DNA from: Pseudomonadota bacterium
GTDB lineage: Bacteria; Myxococcota_A; Polyangia; Polyangiales; Polyangiaceae
Length of the DNA stretch: 64,000 nt
NCBI GenBank assembly: GCA_023431345.1
Contig: JAEYWK010000146.1
Location: forward strand, 13,548-77,547
Direction: 5' to 3'
A program made the position numbers and the translations under genes. Shown here one piece after another: positions 25,614 to 34,439 of the stretch. The notes under the pieces are model-generated. The model saw nothing but the letters and a program-made list of their open reading frames with translations, was not told the DNA's origin and did no database searches. Position 1 is the first letter of the stretch. The number at the start of each line of letters is the position of its first letter.

Positions 25614-26674
25614 CCGTCGAAGTTCGAAACCTGGTGAAGACCTTCAGCAGCGGCGAGGACGTGGCCGCGGTGGGCGGCGTCTCGTTCGTGGCGCCGGAGG
25701 GTAAGGTCACGTCGCTGCTCGGTCCGTCCGGCTCCGGCAAGTCCACCCTGCTGCGCTTGATCGCGGGGCTAGAAGAGCCGAGCTCGGGGCAGATTTCCAT
25801 CGACGGCAAAGACGTCACGCGCGTGCCGGTGAAGCAGCGAGAGGTCGGCTTCGTCTTTCAGAGCTACGCGCTGTTCCGGCACATGACGGTGCGCGACAAC
25901 ATCGCGTTCGGCATGGAGATCCGCAAGGCCGAGAAGGCCACCATCGACGCGCGCGTGAAGGAGCTGCTCGGCCTCGTCCAGCTCGACGGCTACGAAGGTC
26001 GGTTTCCTTCGCAGCTCTCCGGCGGGCAGCGGCAGCGCATCGCGCTCGCCCGCGCGCTCGCGACCCAGCCCAAGGTGCTGTTGCTCGACGAGCCGTTCGG
26101 CGCGCTCGACGCCCAGGTGCGCGTGGAGCTCCGCGAGTGGCTGGTGGAGTTCCACGAGAAGACGGGCGTCACCACCCTGCTCGTCACGCACGACCAAGAG
26201 GAAGCGCTGGAGCTGTCGCAGCACGTGGTGCTGCTGAACAGCGGCGTGGTCGCGCAAGCCGGCGCGCCTCATGAGCTCTACGACCACCCCGCGAGCCCCT
26301 TCGTGGCGTCGTTCTTGGGCGGCGCGAACGTGCTGAAGACGCGCGTGCAGGGCGGGAAGGCCGAGATCGGCTCACGCGGCGTAGCGGCGCCTCACGGCGC
26401 CCTCGACGGCACCGAAGTGCGCGCCTTCGTACGCCCCCACGACGTGAAGCTCGCCAAGCCGCAGGGCAGCGACGCCGGCGTCGAGCTGGGCACCGTCGAT
26501 CGCCTCGCCCGCATCGGAGGCAACGTGAAGCTCACGGTCACGCTCCCGAGCGGCGACGCCATGAGCGTTCAAGTCACCAAGCTCGAGCTCGACCACCTCG
26601 GCATCTCGCTCGGCGACCGCGTCATGGTCGACGTCACCTCCGCGAAGCTGTTCGTCGAAGACTACGCCATCTGA
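25610..26674 (+). CDS. cysA: Sulfate ABC transporter ATP-binding protein CysA
   Basis: Motor ATPase of the CysTW importer, 354 residues. Walker A is GPSGSGKST, the Q-loop lies in VGFVFQSYALFRHM, the signature is LSGGQRQRIALARAL, Walker B is VLLLDEPFGALDA and the H-loop is TLLVTHD. A C-terminal regulatory domain (about 240-354, VRAFVRPHDVKLAK onward) of the TOBE type follows. The start overlaps the cysW stop. It completes a full set: Rrf2 regulator, lipoprotein receptor, two permeases and ATPase. Confidence 0.96.
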   Translation: MTVEVRNLVKTFSSGEDVAAVGGVSFVAPEGKVTSLLGPSGSGKSTLLRLIAGLEEPSSGQISIDGKDVTRVPVKQREVGFVFQSYALFRHMTVRDNIAFGMEIRKAEKATIDARVKELLGLVQLDGYEGRFPSQLSGGQRQRIALARALATQPKVLLLDEPFGALDAQVRVELREWLVEFHEKTGVTTLLVTHDQEEALELSQHVVLLNSGVVAQAGAPHELYDHPASPFVASFLGGANVLKTRVQGGKAEIGSRGVAAPHGALDGTEVRAFVRPHDVKLAKPQGSDAGVELGTVDRLARIGGNVKLTVTLPSGDAMSVQVTKLELDHLGISLGDRVMVDVTSAKLFVEDYAI

Positions 26675-26716
26675 CGGTACGCGCCCGGCGTCACTACGCC
26701 GCCGCGAGGTGCCGCG

Positions 26717-27016
26717 TCACGCCGCCGCGATGCGCCGCGTCGGCGTCGCGTCTTCGAGCGACTCCTCGACGTTGACTTCGACGTTGACTTCGCGCGTGGA
26801 CGGGCCATCGAACTTTCGTCGCTCGTCGGCGACCAACGCCAGCAGCGCCTTGTGGTCGGCGATGCCGGCTTCGAGCAGCACGCGCATGTAGCCGTCGACG
26901 TAGCCGTGAGCGCGAGCCAGCTTCGCGTAAGCGCCGCCTTCGCTGCGTAGCCGCAGCATGTCGCGCACCATCGACCGGAGGTTCTCGAGCAGCTCTTCTT
27001 TGCCCTGCGTCGCCAT
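26717..27016 (-). CDS. Small helical hypothetical protein
   Basis: A 99-residue soluble protein, convergent with cysA. It is mostly helical (ELLENLRSMVRDMLRLRSEGGAYAKLARAHGYVDGYMRVLLEAG) with an acidic, repetitive tail encoding EVNVEVNVEE from a short direct DNA repeat (about 26766-26790). Codon use agrees with its neighbours. I do not recognise the family. Its promoter must lie in the 180 bp shared with panD. It could be an accessory or regulatory protein, but nothing in the sequence decides. Confidence 0.65.
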   Translation of the reverse strand: MATQGKEELLENLRSMVRDMLRLRSEGGAYAKLARAHGYVDGYMRVLLEAGIADHKALLALVADERRKFDGPSTREVNVEVNVEESLEDATPTRRIAAA

Positions 27017-27104
27017 GGCTCACTTTGCTAACGTGAGCCCTCGACGCGGGCCAAGTTAGCGACGCTTTTCCAACTGTTACGGTCGCGCGGCGGGCCTGCC
27101 GGCC

Positions 27105-27133
27105 TTGTGCCTGGGGAGGCGAGCCCCTATGCT
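27105..27133 (+). promoter_or_regulatory. Candidate panD promoter
   Basis: TTGTGC (27105-27110), exactly 17 bp, then TATGCT (27128-27133), ahead of panD. The -10 matches 4 of 6 consensus bases and the spacing is ideal, but the -35 is weak. Confidence 0.35.
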
Positions 27134-27196
27134 GAAATTCAAGTCCGCCAGCTGGACCCATGTTGGGCCGGCATGACGCGACGCATCAGGAGAGTC

Positions 27197-27601
27197 ATGC
27201 GGCTCAATGTGTTCAAATCCAAGATCCACCGTGCCACCGTCACGCACGCCGACTTGGAGTACGAAGGCAGCGTCACCGTCGACAGTGATTTGCTGGACGC
27301 AGCCGAGATCCTGCCCAACGAAGCCGTGCATATCTGGAACGTCACGCGCGGGACCCGCTTGATGACGTACGCCCTCGCCGGGCCGCGTGGCTCCGGCTGT
27401 GTCTGCGTCAACGGAGCGGCGGCGCACCTGAACCAGCCGGGTGACTTGGTGATTCTGGCGACGTTCGCCGAGATGAGCCGCGAAGAAGCCCGAGAGTATC
27501 GGCCGGTGGTCGTGCGGGTCGACGCTCGGAACCGCCCCACCGACGATACGTCCGACGAGCTTCCCGGCCCGGTGCTCAATTCGCTTCGCGTCGTCTCGTA
27601 G
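27197..27601 (+). CDS. panD: Aspartate 1-decarboxylase
   Basis: Makes beta-alanine for pantothenate and coenzyme A synthesis. The proenzyme cleaves itself at Gly24-Ser25 to form the pyruvoyl cofactor; YEGSVTVD is intact here. Lys9, His11, Tyr58 and Asn72 fall at the same positions as in E. coli PanD (FKSKIHRATVTHADL; MTYAL; CVNGAAA). The ATG at 27197 has an AGGAGA box and gives the family N-terminus. The 134 residues agree with the family. No other pan genes are in the window. Confidence 0.96.
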   Translation: MRLNVFKSKIHRATVTHADLEYEGSVTVDSDLLDAAEILPNEAVHIWNVTRGTRLMTYALAGPRGSGCVCVNGAAAHLNQPGDLVILATFAEMSREEAREYRPVVVRVDARNRPTDDTSDELPGPVLNSLRVVS

Positions 27602-27627
27602 TCGCCGCGGGTCGTAGTCGCCGCGGG
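27596..27627. repeat. 16-bp tandem duplication at the panD 3' end
   Basis: Two adjacent identical copies of TCGTAGTCGCCGCGGG, the first overlapping the panD stop codon. It is probably a simple slippage duplication. Confidence 0.8.
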
Positions 27628-27662
27628 CCGTCACCGCTCGCGGCGCCCTGAACGACAACGCT

Positions 27663-27690
27663 TTGGCAGTTTCCCGCGTTTTCGTATAAG
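27663..27690 (+). promoter_or_regulatory. Near-consensus promoter for the 27703 gene
   Basis: TTGGCA (27663-27668), 16 bp, TATAAG (27685-27690): five of six matches in each hexamer. Transcription should begin near 27697, only a few bases before the start codon, so the mRNA may be leaderless. Confidence 0.65.
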
Positions 27691-27702
27691 ACGGCCCTGG
27701 TG

Positions 27703-28896
27703 ATGGAGGTCGATAGCGCGTCCGAAGTCGTGGAGAAGCTCCGCGAAGGCTCGGACACGCCCGCCCTGTCGGGCCTCGTGCGGCGGGTCGCGCTCGCCTC
27801 CGCCGTGCTTCGACGGCCGGATCTGGCCTCCAAGTTCCACGCGCCCTCCGCCGAGTCGCTCGCGTCGATTCAGGGCGCCGGGATCACGGACGAGCAAGCG
27901 ACCACCCCCTACGGCAACCCGCTCCACGTCCTCGAGCACGGCCCCGAAGGTCCCGCGGAGCGACAGCTGCTGGGCGCGCTGCTTGCACTCGGAATCGCCG
28001 GTGAGCTACCCGACGGCGAGCCGGAACGCGACGCGCTCGCGGCAGACCTGGTGTGGCTCGCGACGCACACGACGATCGACGCGCTCAGCTGCTTCGACGC
28101 CGCGCTCGGTGAGCAAGCGGCGGGCATGTGGGAAGCGGTGGCGCACGTCGCGCGCGATCCGGAAGCGGTCTCGCCCGAGTTCGGTCGCGCCGAAGGCCTG
28201 ATCGCGGCCGCCGCCATCTCGGCCAGCAAGAGCGAGATCGCGCATCGCGCGCGCCTGCACCTCAGCCACGCTGCCACCGACCCGAGCGTGCGCTCGCTAG
28301 CGGCCGGCGCCGTGACGGCCAACGCCGACCGCCTCGATGGCGAGCTATCGCTCCCGCCGCTCGGACCGGTCGTCACCACCCTGCTCACGGTGACGCTCGT
28401 GCTGTTCGTGCTCCAGGTCGGGCGGGTCTTGCTGCGCTGGGTGCTGGCGTTCAAGCGCCCGGCCTCGATCAGCATCGGCCCGAACGGGCTCGAGCTCAAC
28501 CAGCGCACGGAGCTGCTCGGCAAGGTGCTCCACGAGCGCTCGATCGTGGTCCCGCTCAGCAGCTTGGTGCGCGTCACTCGCGAGACGCGTTATGCGCGCG
28601 TCGGCATGTACGTCGGCTTGATCGCGCTGATTCTGGGCTCGTACTTCGGCATGGGCCTGTTCGTCGACGCCGTGCGCGTGCCGGGCGGCTCCGCGTCGCT
28701 GCTTGGGCTGGCGGTGCTGATGATGGTGCTGGGCCTGGGGCTCGACTTCACCTTCGCGAGCGCCTCGGACACCGTGCGCGGCAAGTGCCGCATGCTCGTG
28801 GTGCCGCAGCGCGGCCGCCCCCTGTGCCTCGGCTCGCTGGATCCAGCGCGCGCCGACGCGATGCTTGCGACGATCGCCGAAGCCGCTCGCGCTTGA
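27703..28896 (+). CDS. Hypothetical multi-helix membrane protein
   Basis: A 397-residue protein: an N-terminal cytoplasmic or periplasmic helical region of about 215 residues, a membrane segment at about 225-245 (PVVTTLLTVTLVLFVLQV), a soluble stretch like a PH-type membrane-protein domain (SISIGPNGLELNQRT...VVPLSSLVRVTRE), then two further helices around 300-350. I do not know the family. The start may be GTG 27700 or ATG 27703; a near-consensus promoter only about 10 bp upstream suggests a leaderless transcript. It is convergent with the next gene. Confidence 0.65.
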   Translation: MEVDSASEVVEKLREGSDTPALSGLVRRVALASAVLRRPDLASKFHAPSAESLASIQGAGITDEQATTPYGNPLHVLEHGPEGPAERQLLGALLALGIAGELPDGEPERDALAADLVWLATHTTIDALSCFDAALGEQAAGMWEAVAHVARDPEAVSPEFGRAEGLIAAAAISASKSEIAHRARLHLSHAATDPSVRSLAAGAVTANADRLDGELSLPPLGPVVTTLLTVTLVLFVLQVGRVLLRWVLAFKRPASISIGPNGLELNQRTELLGKVLHERSIVVPLSSLVRVTRETRYARVGMYVGLIALILGSYFGMGLFVDAVRVPGGSASLLGLAVLMMVLGLGLDFTFASASDTVRGKCRMLVVPQRGRPLCLGSLDPARADAMLATIAEAARA

Positions 28897-28910
28897 GCGC
28901 TGCAGGGCCG

Positions 28911-30284
28911 TTACGGGTTCGCTGAAGGCGCGGGCGCGATGGACGACGCCGGTCGCGCTCGCGGCGCGCTGCTGCCCAGAAACGCGCCGGCGTAACCCAA
29001 GATTTGCTCGACCTGCTTGCGCGTGAGCACGATTTCCCCGCGAATGTCGGTACCGTCGGGCTCGAAGCTGCCCTTTTCGATGAACTTCTTCTTGCTGCCC
29101 GCGCCGAGGAGGGAGCCGAGCAAGCCGAGGTCGAGCGTCGTCGCAGCTTCGAGGGCGCGCGTGAGCTTCTGCGCGTTCTCGCGGGCGAGCGGCTCCGTCT
29201 CGTCGTGCGCGAGCAGGTCGATGACGACGCCCCCGTCGGCGCCCGGCGACAGGCGGATATCGGCGGAACGGATGCTCTTGGGGATCACCACCGGGAAGCC
29301 GAGGAACGCGCGGTACGGGGTCTCCAAATGCGCGATCGCGATCTCGTCGCCTTTCGGCCCCGGCAAGCGGAACTTGCGAGGTAGCCCCTCTGCGCTGCCC
29401 TGCGCGCTGGGCGGAGTCACGACCAGTACCTGGGGAGAGGGAAACACGAACGCGCGTTCACCGTGATCTGCGCGCGCCTTCGCGACGGGCACGCCCGCGT
29501 CGAGCCAGGCTCCCTCCGGATCGCGAGCCACCAGCACGTCGACGGCGGCGCGCACGCGCTCCTGCGGCACGTTGAACTGCAGGATGGCGACCACGTAGCG
29601 CGAGTCACGCAGCTGCGGGCCGACGATCAGCATGCGATCGATGTCCCGCATCGGATCGATGGCCGTCGGCCCGAAGAAGTCGCGCCACTGAGCGACGTTG
29701 CGCAAGAGCGGGCCGATCTGTCCCCCGAGCGGGTGCTGGCGGACGCGGTCGTTGTGCACGAGCACGCGCACGTTCGCGTTCGGATCGACCACGCGCTTGT
29801 TGCCGATGCCCGCCACCGGGTCGCCGATGCCGTCGCCCGGCTTGCGGTTCTCGGGCGCGCGCCCCGCGTCGCCGGCGTCGGCCTCCGGCCCCGCGTCGGG
29901 CGCTCCGGCGTCTTGGAGCTCCGGCCCCGCGTCGGGCGCTCCGGCATCGACCGGTTCCGGGGGCGCCTGCGGTTTGATCGCCACCGGGTCCGGCGCTTTC
30001 GGCGCGGCCCGTTCGGGCGGCGCGGCGGCGGTCTCCGGCACGGCGGGCTCGGGCGGCTCGGCCGGGGTGGCGAACGCCTCGTCGTCGATGATATCGAGCG
30101 GGATTTCCGTGACCGGCGGCAACACCGGCGCGTCGTCGTCCGGGACCTGCAGCAAGCCGATCAGCCCGACCAGCCCCGCCAGCGGCGTCAAGGGGGCGTG
30201 GAGCGCTGCCGAAAGCAGGAGCCAGCGTCCCAGGCGTCGGGGCGTCGTGTCGAGATGCACGCGCCGGCGCGTCTTCACTTCCAC
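28911..30284 (-). CDS. Membrane-anchored Pro/Asp-rich periplasmic protein, TonB-like in layout
   Basis: A 457-residue protein with a single N-terminal membrane segment (LLLSAALHAPLTPLAGLVGLIGLL), a Pro/Glu/Ala-rich spacer containing DNA-repeat-encoded DAGAPDAGPE units (about 29880-29945), and a folded C-terminal half of about 270 residues. That layout resembles TonB or TolA-type envelope spanners, but no TonB domain is present. The start GTG 30284 removes an Arg-rich stretch that looks non-coding; an upstream ATG at 30365 is open. Its role is unknown. Confidence 0.65.
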   Translation of the reverse strand: MEVKTRRRVHLDTTPRRLGRWLLLSAALHAPLTPLAGLVGLIGLLQVPDDDAPVLPPVTEIPLDIIDDEAFATPAEPPEPAVPETAAAPPERAAPKAPDPVAIKPQAPPEPVDAGAPDAGPELQDAGAPDAGPEADAGDAGRAPENRKPGDGIGDPVAGIGNKRVVDPNANVRVLVHNDRVRQHPLGGQIGPLLRNVAQWRDFFGPTAIDPMRDIDRMLIVGPQLRDSRYVVAILQFNVPQERVRAAVDVLVARDPEGAWLDAGVPVAKARADHGERAFVFPSPQVLVVTPPSAQGSAEGLPRKFRLPGPKGDEIAIAHLETPYRAFLGFPVVIPKSIRSADIRLSPGADGGVVIDLLAHDETEPLARENAQKLTRALEAATTLDLGLLGSLLGAGSKKKFIEKGSFEPDGTDIRGEIVLTRKQVEQILGYAGAFLGSSAPRARPASSIAPAPSANP

Positions 30285-30435
30285 GCCTGGACCATAGCCT
30301 CGGAAGCGGCGAAGCGCGAATCTACGCAGATTTCGCGCTTCTGGCCGCTGGCACGGCGGTCGCATTGCGTTCGTTTGACACGAACGCGTCGAGAATTGGC
30401 TCGCGCGCCGTGGCTGTGGAAAGACACGGTCTCAA

Positions 30436-32151
30436 GTGAACGTCCCGACCGCCCGACGCCTCAACCCGACCTACCTGGTCGCCTTGCTCTGCGCCGCGAC
30501 GGGGGCGTGCGACAAGACGCCGCCCCCCGGCGATGACGCGCCCGAGGCTTCGACCTCGGCCGCGCCCCGAGCGGGCACGCCGGTGCTGCCCGAAGAGCTG
30601 GCAGGCGCAGCGCCGAGCAGCAACGCGGCTCCGCCCGCGCCGTCGAGCGAGCCCGCAGCGCCCCCCGCTCCGCACACGGGCCCGTGGCTGGCGATCACCT
30701 CCTCGGCCGCCGGCGTGTACAGCGAGATGTCGTTCGAGCGCAGCAAGAAGATCGGCTTCGTGCGCAGCGGCGGGCGCGTGCCCGTCGAGCCCACGGCCGA
30801 GAAGCAGAAGAACTGCAGCGGCGGTTGGTACAAGCTGGTGAGCGGCGGCTACGTGTGCGGCAACTACGGCACGACCAACCTCTCTCACCCCGAGGTCAAG
30901 TTCGCCACGTCGCAGCCCAACCTGAACGAGGTCCTCCCCTACCCGTACGCGCGCAACTCGAAGAACGGCACCCCGCTCTACCGGACGGTTCCCTCGCGTG
31001 AGCAGATGGACCAGTACGAGCCGTACCTCAAAGAGGCGGAGAAAGAGAAAGCGCGGGCCAAGGAGGCGGCCGAGTCCAAGGCGGCCAGCGAGCGCGCCGC
31101 CGCCATCGCAGCGAGCCTGACCCCCGACAAGACCGAGAGCGCGGTGCCGATCACGGCTACCGACGCCGGCGCCCCGCTCTTGCCCGCGCCAGCGGCCGCG
31201 CAAGACCCTGAGCCGGACAAGCCTTGGTGGCAGCAAGACAACATCAAGGATCGCCTTCACGAGATGAAGCTCGAGGCGCTCGAGGCCGAGTCCGACGGGA
31301 TCCTCGCCAAGCGCATGGTCACCGGCTTCTACGTAGCGATCGACAAGACCTTCCGCTGGAACGGGCGCAGTTGGTACAAGACCACCAAAGGCCTCGTCGC
31401 GCCCTCGGATCGGTTCTGGCAGACGAAGGCCTCGACCTTCAAGGGAGTCGAGCTCGATGGCACCAACTACAAGCTGCCGATCGGCTGGGTATACGGCGGC
31501 AACAAGAGCGCCGGCACGTTCACCATCGATGTCGACGCCAAGACGATCAAGAACGCCAAGACCATCGAGCGCTTCGTGCCGATCTCGCTCACCGGCAAGA
31601 TCGTCGCGTTTCAGGGCAGAGACTACGCCGAGCTGACCGACGGCACCTTCATCCGCAAGTCACAGATCCGCATGACGGAGCCCGGCCCGCCTCCGCAGGG
31701 GTTGGGTGAAAACGAGCGCTACGTCGATGTCGACATCAGCTCTCAAACGCTGGTGGCGTTCGAAGGCGCCCGTCCGGTGTACGCGACGCTGGTTTCGACC
31801 GGCAAGTACTCCAAGACCAAAGCGAAAGATCACAGCACCCCCAAGGGTGAGTGGCGCGTTCGCGAGAAGCACATCACGACCACGATGGACGGTGACGGCA
31901 CCGCCGCTGGCGATCTGCCCTACAGCATCGAGGACGTGCCGTTCGTCCAATACTACCAGGGCTCTTACGCGCTCCACGCCGCCTTCTGGCACACGAACTT
32001 CGGCGTGCAGATGAGCCACGGCTGCGTGAACTTGTCGCCGCTCGACGCCAAGTGGCTGTTTTTCTTCACCGGCCCTTCGCTCCCCGAAGGTTTCCACGGC
32101 GCCTGGTCGAACGAGGCGCAGCCCGGCTCGCGCATCGTCGTGCACGAATGA
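30436..32151 (+). CDS. L,D-transpeptidase (YkuD) lipoprotein
   Basis: Likely cross-links peptidoglycan or attaches proteins to it. A lipoprotein signal (GACDK) is followed by a Pro/Ala linker, an SH3-like region (about 90-160), an Ala/Glu/Lys-rich helical segment (about 190-225), and a C-terminal YkuD domain from about residue 425. The catalytic motif is SHGCVNLS with Cys530, preceded by HAAFWH about 15 residues earlier, matching the HXX14-17[S/T]HGChN pattern. The length of 571 residues is large because of the N-terminal modules. Start is GTG 30436. It is divergent from the previous gene. Confidence 0.9.
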   Translation: MNVPTARRLNPTYLVALLCAATGACDKTPPPGDDAPEASTSAAPRAGTPVLPEELAGAAPSSNAAPPAPSSEPAAPPAPHTGPWLAITSSAAGVYSEMSFERSKKIGFVRSGGRVPVEPTAEKQKNCSGGWYKLVSGGYVCGNYGTTNLSHPEVKFATSQPNLNEVLPYPYARNSKNGTPLYRTVPSREQMDQYEPYLKEAEKEKARAKEAAESKAASERAAAIAASLTPDKTESAVPITATDAGAPLLPAPAAAQDPEPDKPWWQQDNIKDRLHEMKLEALEAESDGILAKRMVTGFYVAIDKTFRWNGRSWYKTTKGLVAPSDRFWQTKASTFKGVELDGTNYKLPIGWVYGGNKSAGTFTIDVDAKTIKNAKTIERFVPISLTGKIVAFQGRDYAELTDGTFIRKSQIRMTEPGPPPQGLGENERYVDVDISSQTLVAFEGARPVYATLVSTGKYSKTKAKDHSTPKGEWRVREKHITTTMDGDGTAAGDLPYSIEDVPFVQYYQGSYALHAAFWHTNFGVQMSHGCVNLSPLDAKWLFFFTGPSLPEGFHGAWSNEAQPGSRIVVHE

Positions 32152-32202
32152 CAATTTCGGTTGACCGTGCGGGCCGGGCACGTCAATAGCCTGGGCCAGA
32201 CC

Positions 32203-33207
32203 ATGGACCAGTTTTCGGCCCACCTCGACCGCGGTTGGGACCTCGTACAACGCGGTGATCCGCGGGGCGCCGAGCTATCTGCCCGACGTGCGCTCGAGAT
32301 CGACGCGCAGTCGCCGGAAGCCTACAACCTATTGGGTTACGTGGCGGCGCTGAAGGGTGACTTCGACGAAGCGGTCGAGCATTACCGCCAGGCCATCGCC
32401 CTCGACGACACCTACCTCGAGGCGATGCTGAACGCGGCCGAGGTCTACGTGCACCCGCTCGCCGATTTCGACGAAGCCATTCGCTTGTGCGAGCTCTCGC
32501 TCGATCTCGCCGAGACGGACGACGAGGTCGTGGACGCGCTCTTGCTCATGTTCGACGCCTTGCTCGGCAAAGGCGAGGTCGACCGCGCGACGGCGCTGTC
32601 GCAGCGCTTCCCCGAGGGCCCGTTCGACAACCCGCAGCACACGTTCCTGGTCGGCCGCGCGCTGTACGAGGTCGGGAACCTCGAGCACGCTTCGCCCTTG
32701 ATCGAGGAGTCGGTCAAGCGCTCGCCGAAGAACGCGGAAGCTTGGTACTACCTGGGCTTGGTGCGCGACGAGCGGGGCGAAACGCAGGCCGCCACCGAGG
32801 CGTTCTTACGCTCGCGCGATCTGGATTTGACGCAGCCCGGCCCGCCGCCGGTGCTGTCGCGCGAGACCTTCGAGCTGACTGCCAAGCGCGCCCTCGCCTC
32901 GCTCTCCCCGATGCTTCGCGCCTACGTGCGCGAGCAAGAGGTGTACGCGGCAGACGCGCCCGGCGTGGAGGTCGTGGTCGACGGCGTCGATCCGCGCGCC
33001 TTGCTGCTGATCGACGCGGTGGGCAACGAGGGGCAGCCCAGCTCCGTCAGCGCGCGCGTGTTCGTGTACCAGCGCAACGTCGAGCGCCTCGCGACCTCCA
33101 TCGAGCAGATCGAAGCGGAGATCCGAGGCGCGCTCGAGCGCGAGATCACCGCGACGTTCATCGAGGCGCAGCGCAGCGACTCGTCGTCGCCGGGCACACT
33201 GAACTAA
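32203..33207 (+). CDS. TPR protein with degenerate minimal-gluzincin-like C-terminus
   Basis: A 334-residue cytoplasmic protein. Residues about 1-205 are tetratricopeptide repeats (RGAELSARRALEIDAQSPEAYNLLGYVAALKGDFDEAVEHY). The last 110 residues recall the small zincin-like metallopeptidase fold: an ETFELTAKRALASLSP helix, VVVDGVDP, VFVYQRNVERLA. The place where that family has HExxH reads LEREITATF, so the zinc site is lost. Start ATG 32203 is chosen because upstream codons have no domain content. It probably acts as a protein-protein scaffold. The next gene encodes an intact zinc metallopeptidase. Confidence 0.75.
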   Translation: MDQFSAHLDRGWDLVQRGDPRGAELSARRALEIDAQSPEAYNLLGYVAALKGDFDEAVEHYRQAIALDDTYLEAMLNAAEVYVHPLADFDEAIRLCELSLDLAETDDEVVDALLLMFDALLGKGEVDRATALSQRFPEGPFDNPQHTFLVGRALYEVGNLEHASPLIEESVKRSPKNAEAWYYLGLVRDERGETQAATEAFLRSRDLDLTQPGPPPVLSRETFELTAKRALASLSPMLRAYVREQEVYAADAPGVEVVVDGVDPRALLLIDAVGNEGQPSSVSARVFVYQRNVERLATSIEQIEAEIRGALEREITATFIEAQRSDSSSPGTLN

Positions 33208-33347
33208 CTCGCCGGGGCTCGGAGCCTCGTGGCGGTCCTGCGCCGGGGCGATCCGTCGCGCCCGCGGGTATTTCGCCACGGCCGTCCCCCGCTTTCGCAG
33301 CAAATCCGAGCGCGGCGCCGTGGCACCTGGCTTGCTTGGCGGGCGGC

Positions 33348-34424
33348 ATGCGCGTCTTTCGTTGTGATTGCGGTGCCACGGTGTTCTTCGACAACACTCA
33401 GTGTCTGAGCTGCGGAAAAGGCCTCGGGTTTTACCCCGCGGAGCGCGCGATGGTGGCGTTCCCGAGCACTGACTCGCCTCGCATCGACTCGGCTTTTGGC
33501 CCCCTGCGGCGCTGCGCGAACTACGTGCACGAGGGCGTGTGCAACTGGCTGCTCGCCGACGGAGCGACGGACGCTGGACCGACGGGCGTCGAACCGACGC
33601 ACGCGGGGGAGACGGACGAGCTGTGCCGAGCCTGCCGCCTCAACCATGTGATCCCGAACCTCGAAGAGCCGAAGAACCGAAGCCTGTGGCTCGAGGTAGA
33701 GCGAGCCAAGCGTCGGCTCATCTATAGCCTCGACGCGCTCGGCTTGCCCGTGCTCGCCAAGAGCGACGACCCCGAGCGAGGGCTTTCGTTCGACATCAAG
33801 CAGAGCTCGCCCGAAGAGCGCGTGCTGACCGGGCACGCCGATGGCCTGATCACGCTCAACTTGAGCGAGGCCGACGCGGCCGAGCGCGAACGCATGCGGC
33901 TCGCCATGCAGGAGCGCTACCGCACGCTGCTGGGCCATTTCCGACACGAGATTGGGCACTATTACTGGGATAGGCTGGTCGCGGACGCCGGCCAGCACGA
34001 GGCGTTTCGCGCCCTGTTCGGCGACGAGCGCGCCGACTATGCAGCAGCGCTCAAAGCGCATTACGCGACCGCTCCCCACTCCGGCTACGCCGAGCGCTTC
34101 ATCAGCGACTACGCCGCGTCGCACCCGTGGGAAGACTTCGCGGAGACGTTCGCCCACTACCTGCACCTAGTCGACACGCTGGAGACGGCGGAGCAATATG
34201 GCTTCGCTAGCGCGTCGCCCGCGGCCGCGGATTTCGAAGACTTGATGAGCGAATGGTACCAGCTCACGATCGCGCTCAACGCGCTCAATCGCAGCATGGG
34301 CCAACCTGACGCCTACCCCTTCGCGATCACGCCCATCGTGAAGCTCAAGCTCGCTTTCGTGCACGAGCTCGTTCACGCTTCGCGCGGCAGCGTAGCCTCC
34401 GAGGCGCCGGCCGCCGCGCAATGA
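33348..34424 (+). CDS. Putative zinc-binding metallopeptidase (Peptidase_Mx type)
   Basis: A 358-residue protein like the family usually annotated as putative zinc-binding metallopeptidase. The N-terminus has a zinc-ribbon-like pair of CxC/CxxC motifs (FRCDCGA, CLSCG), a second cysteine pair (CRAC) near residue 90, and the peptidase motif HFRHEIGHYYW (HExxH) around residue 205, followed by a distal ExxAH-like segment (DFAETFAHYLH). All metal ligands appear intact. The substrate is unknown. The gene ends just before a dispersed repeat element. Confidence 0.85.
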   Translation: MRVFRCDCGATVFFDNTQCLSCGKGLGFYPAERAMVAFPSTDSPRIDSAFGPLRRCANYVHEGVCNWLLADGATDAGPTGVEPTHAGETDELCRACRLNHVIPNLEEPKNRSLWLEVERAKRRLIYSLDALGLPVLAKSDDPERGLSFDIKQSSPEERVLTGHADGLITLNLSEADAAERERMRLAMQERYRTLLGHFRHEIGHYYWDRLVADAGQHEAFRALFGDERADYAAALKAHYATAPHSGYAERFISDYAASHPWEDFAETFAHYLHLVDTLETAEQYGFASASPAAADFEDLMSEWYQLTIALNALNRSMGQPDAYPFAITPIVKLKLAFVHELVHASRGSVASEAPAAAQ

Positions 34425-34439
34425 CGACGCCCGGCTGAC

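Noticed and set aside
11600..26674. Genomic island or horizontally acquired uptake cluster
   Set aside because: I see no integrase, transposase, flanking tRNA-type attachment repeats or change in base composition; codon use is like that of the neighbours.
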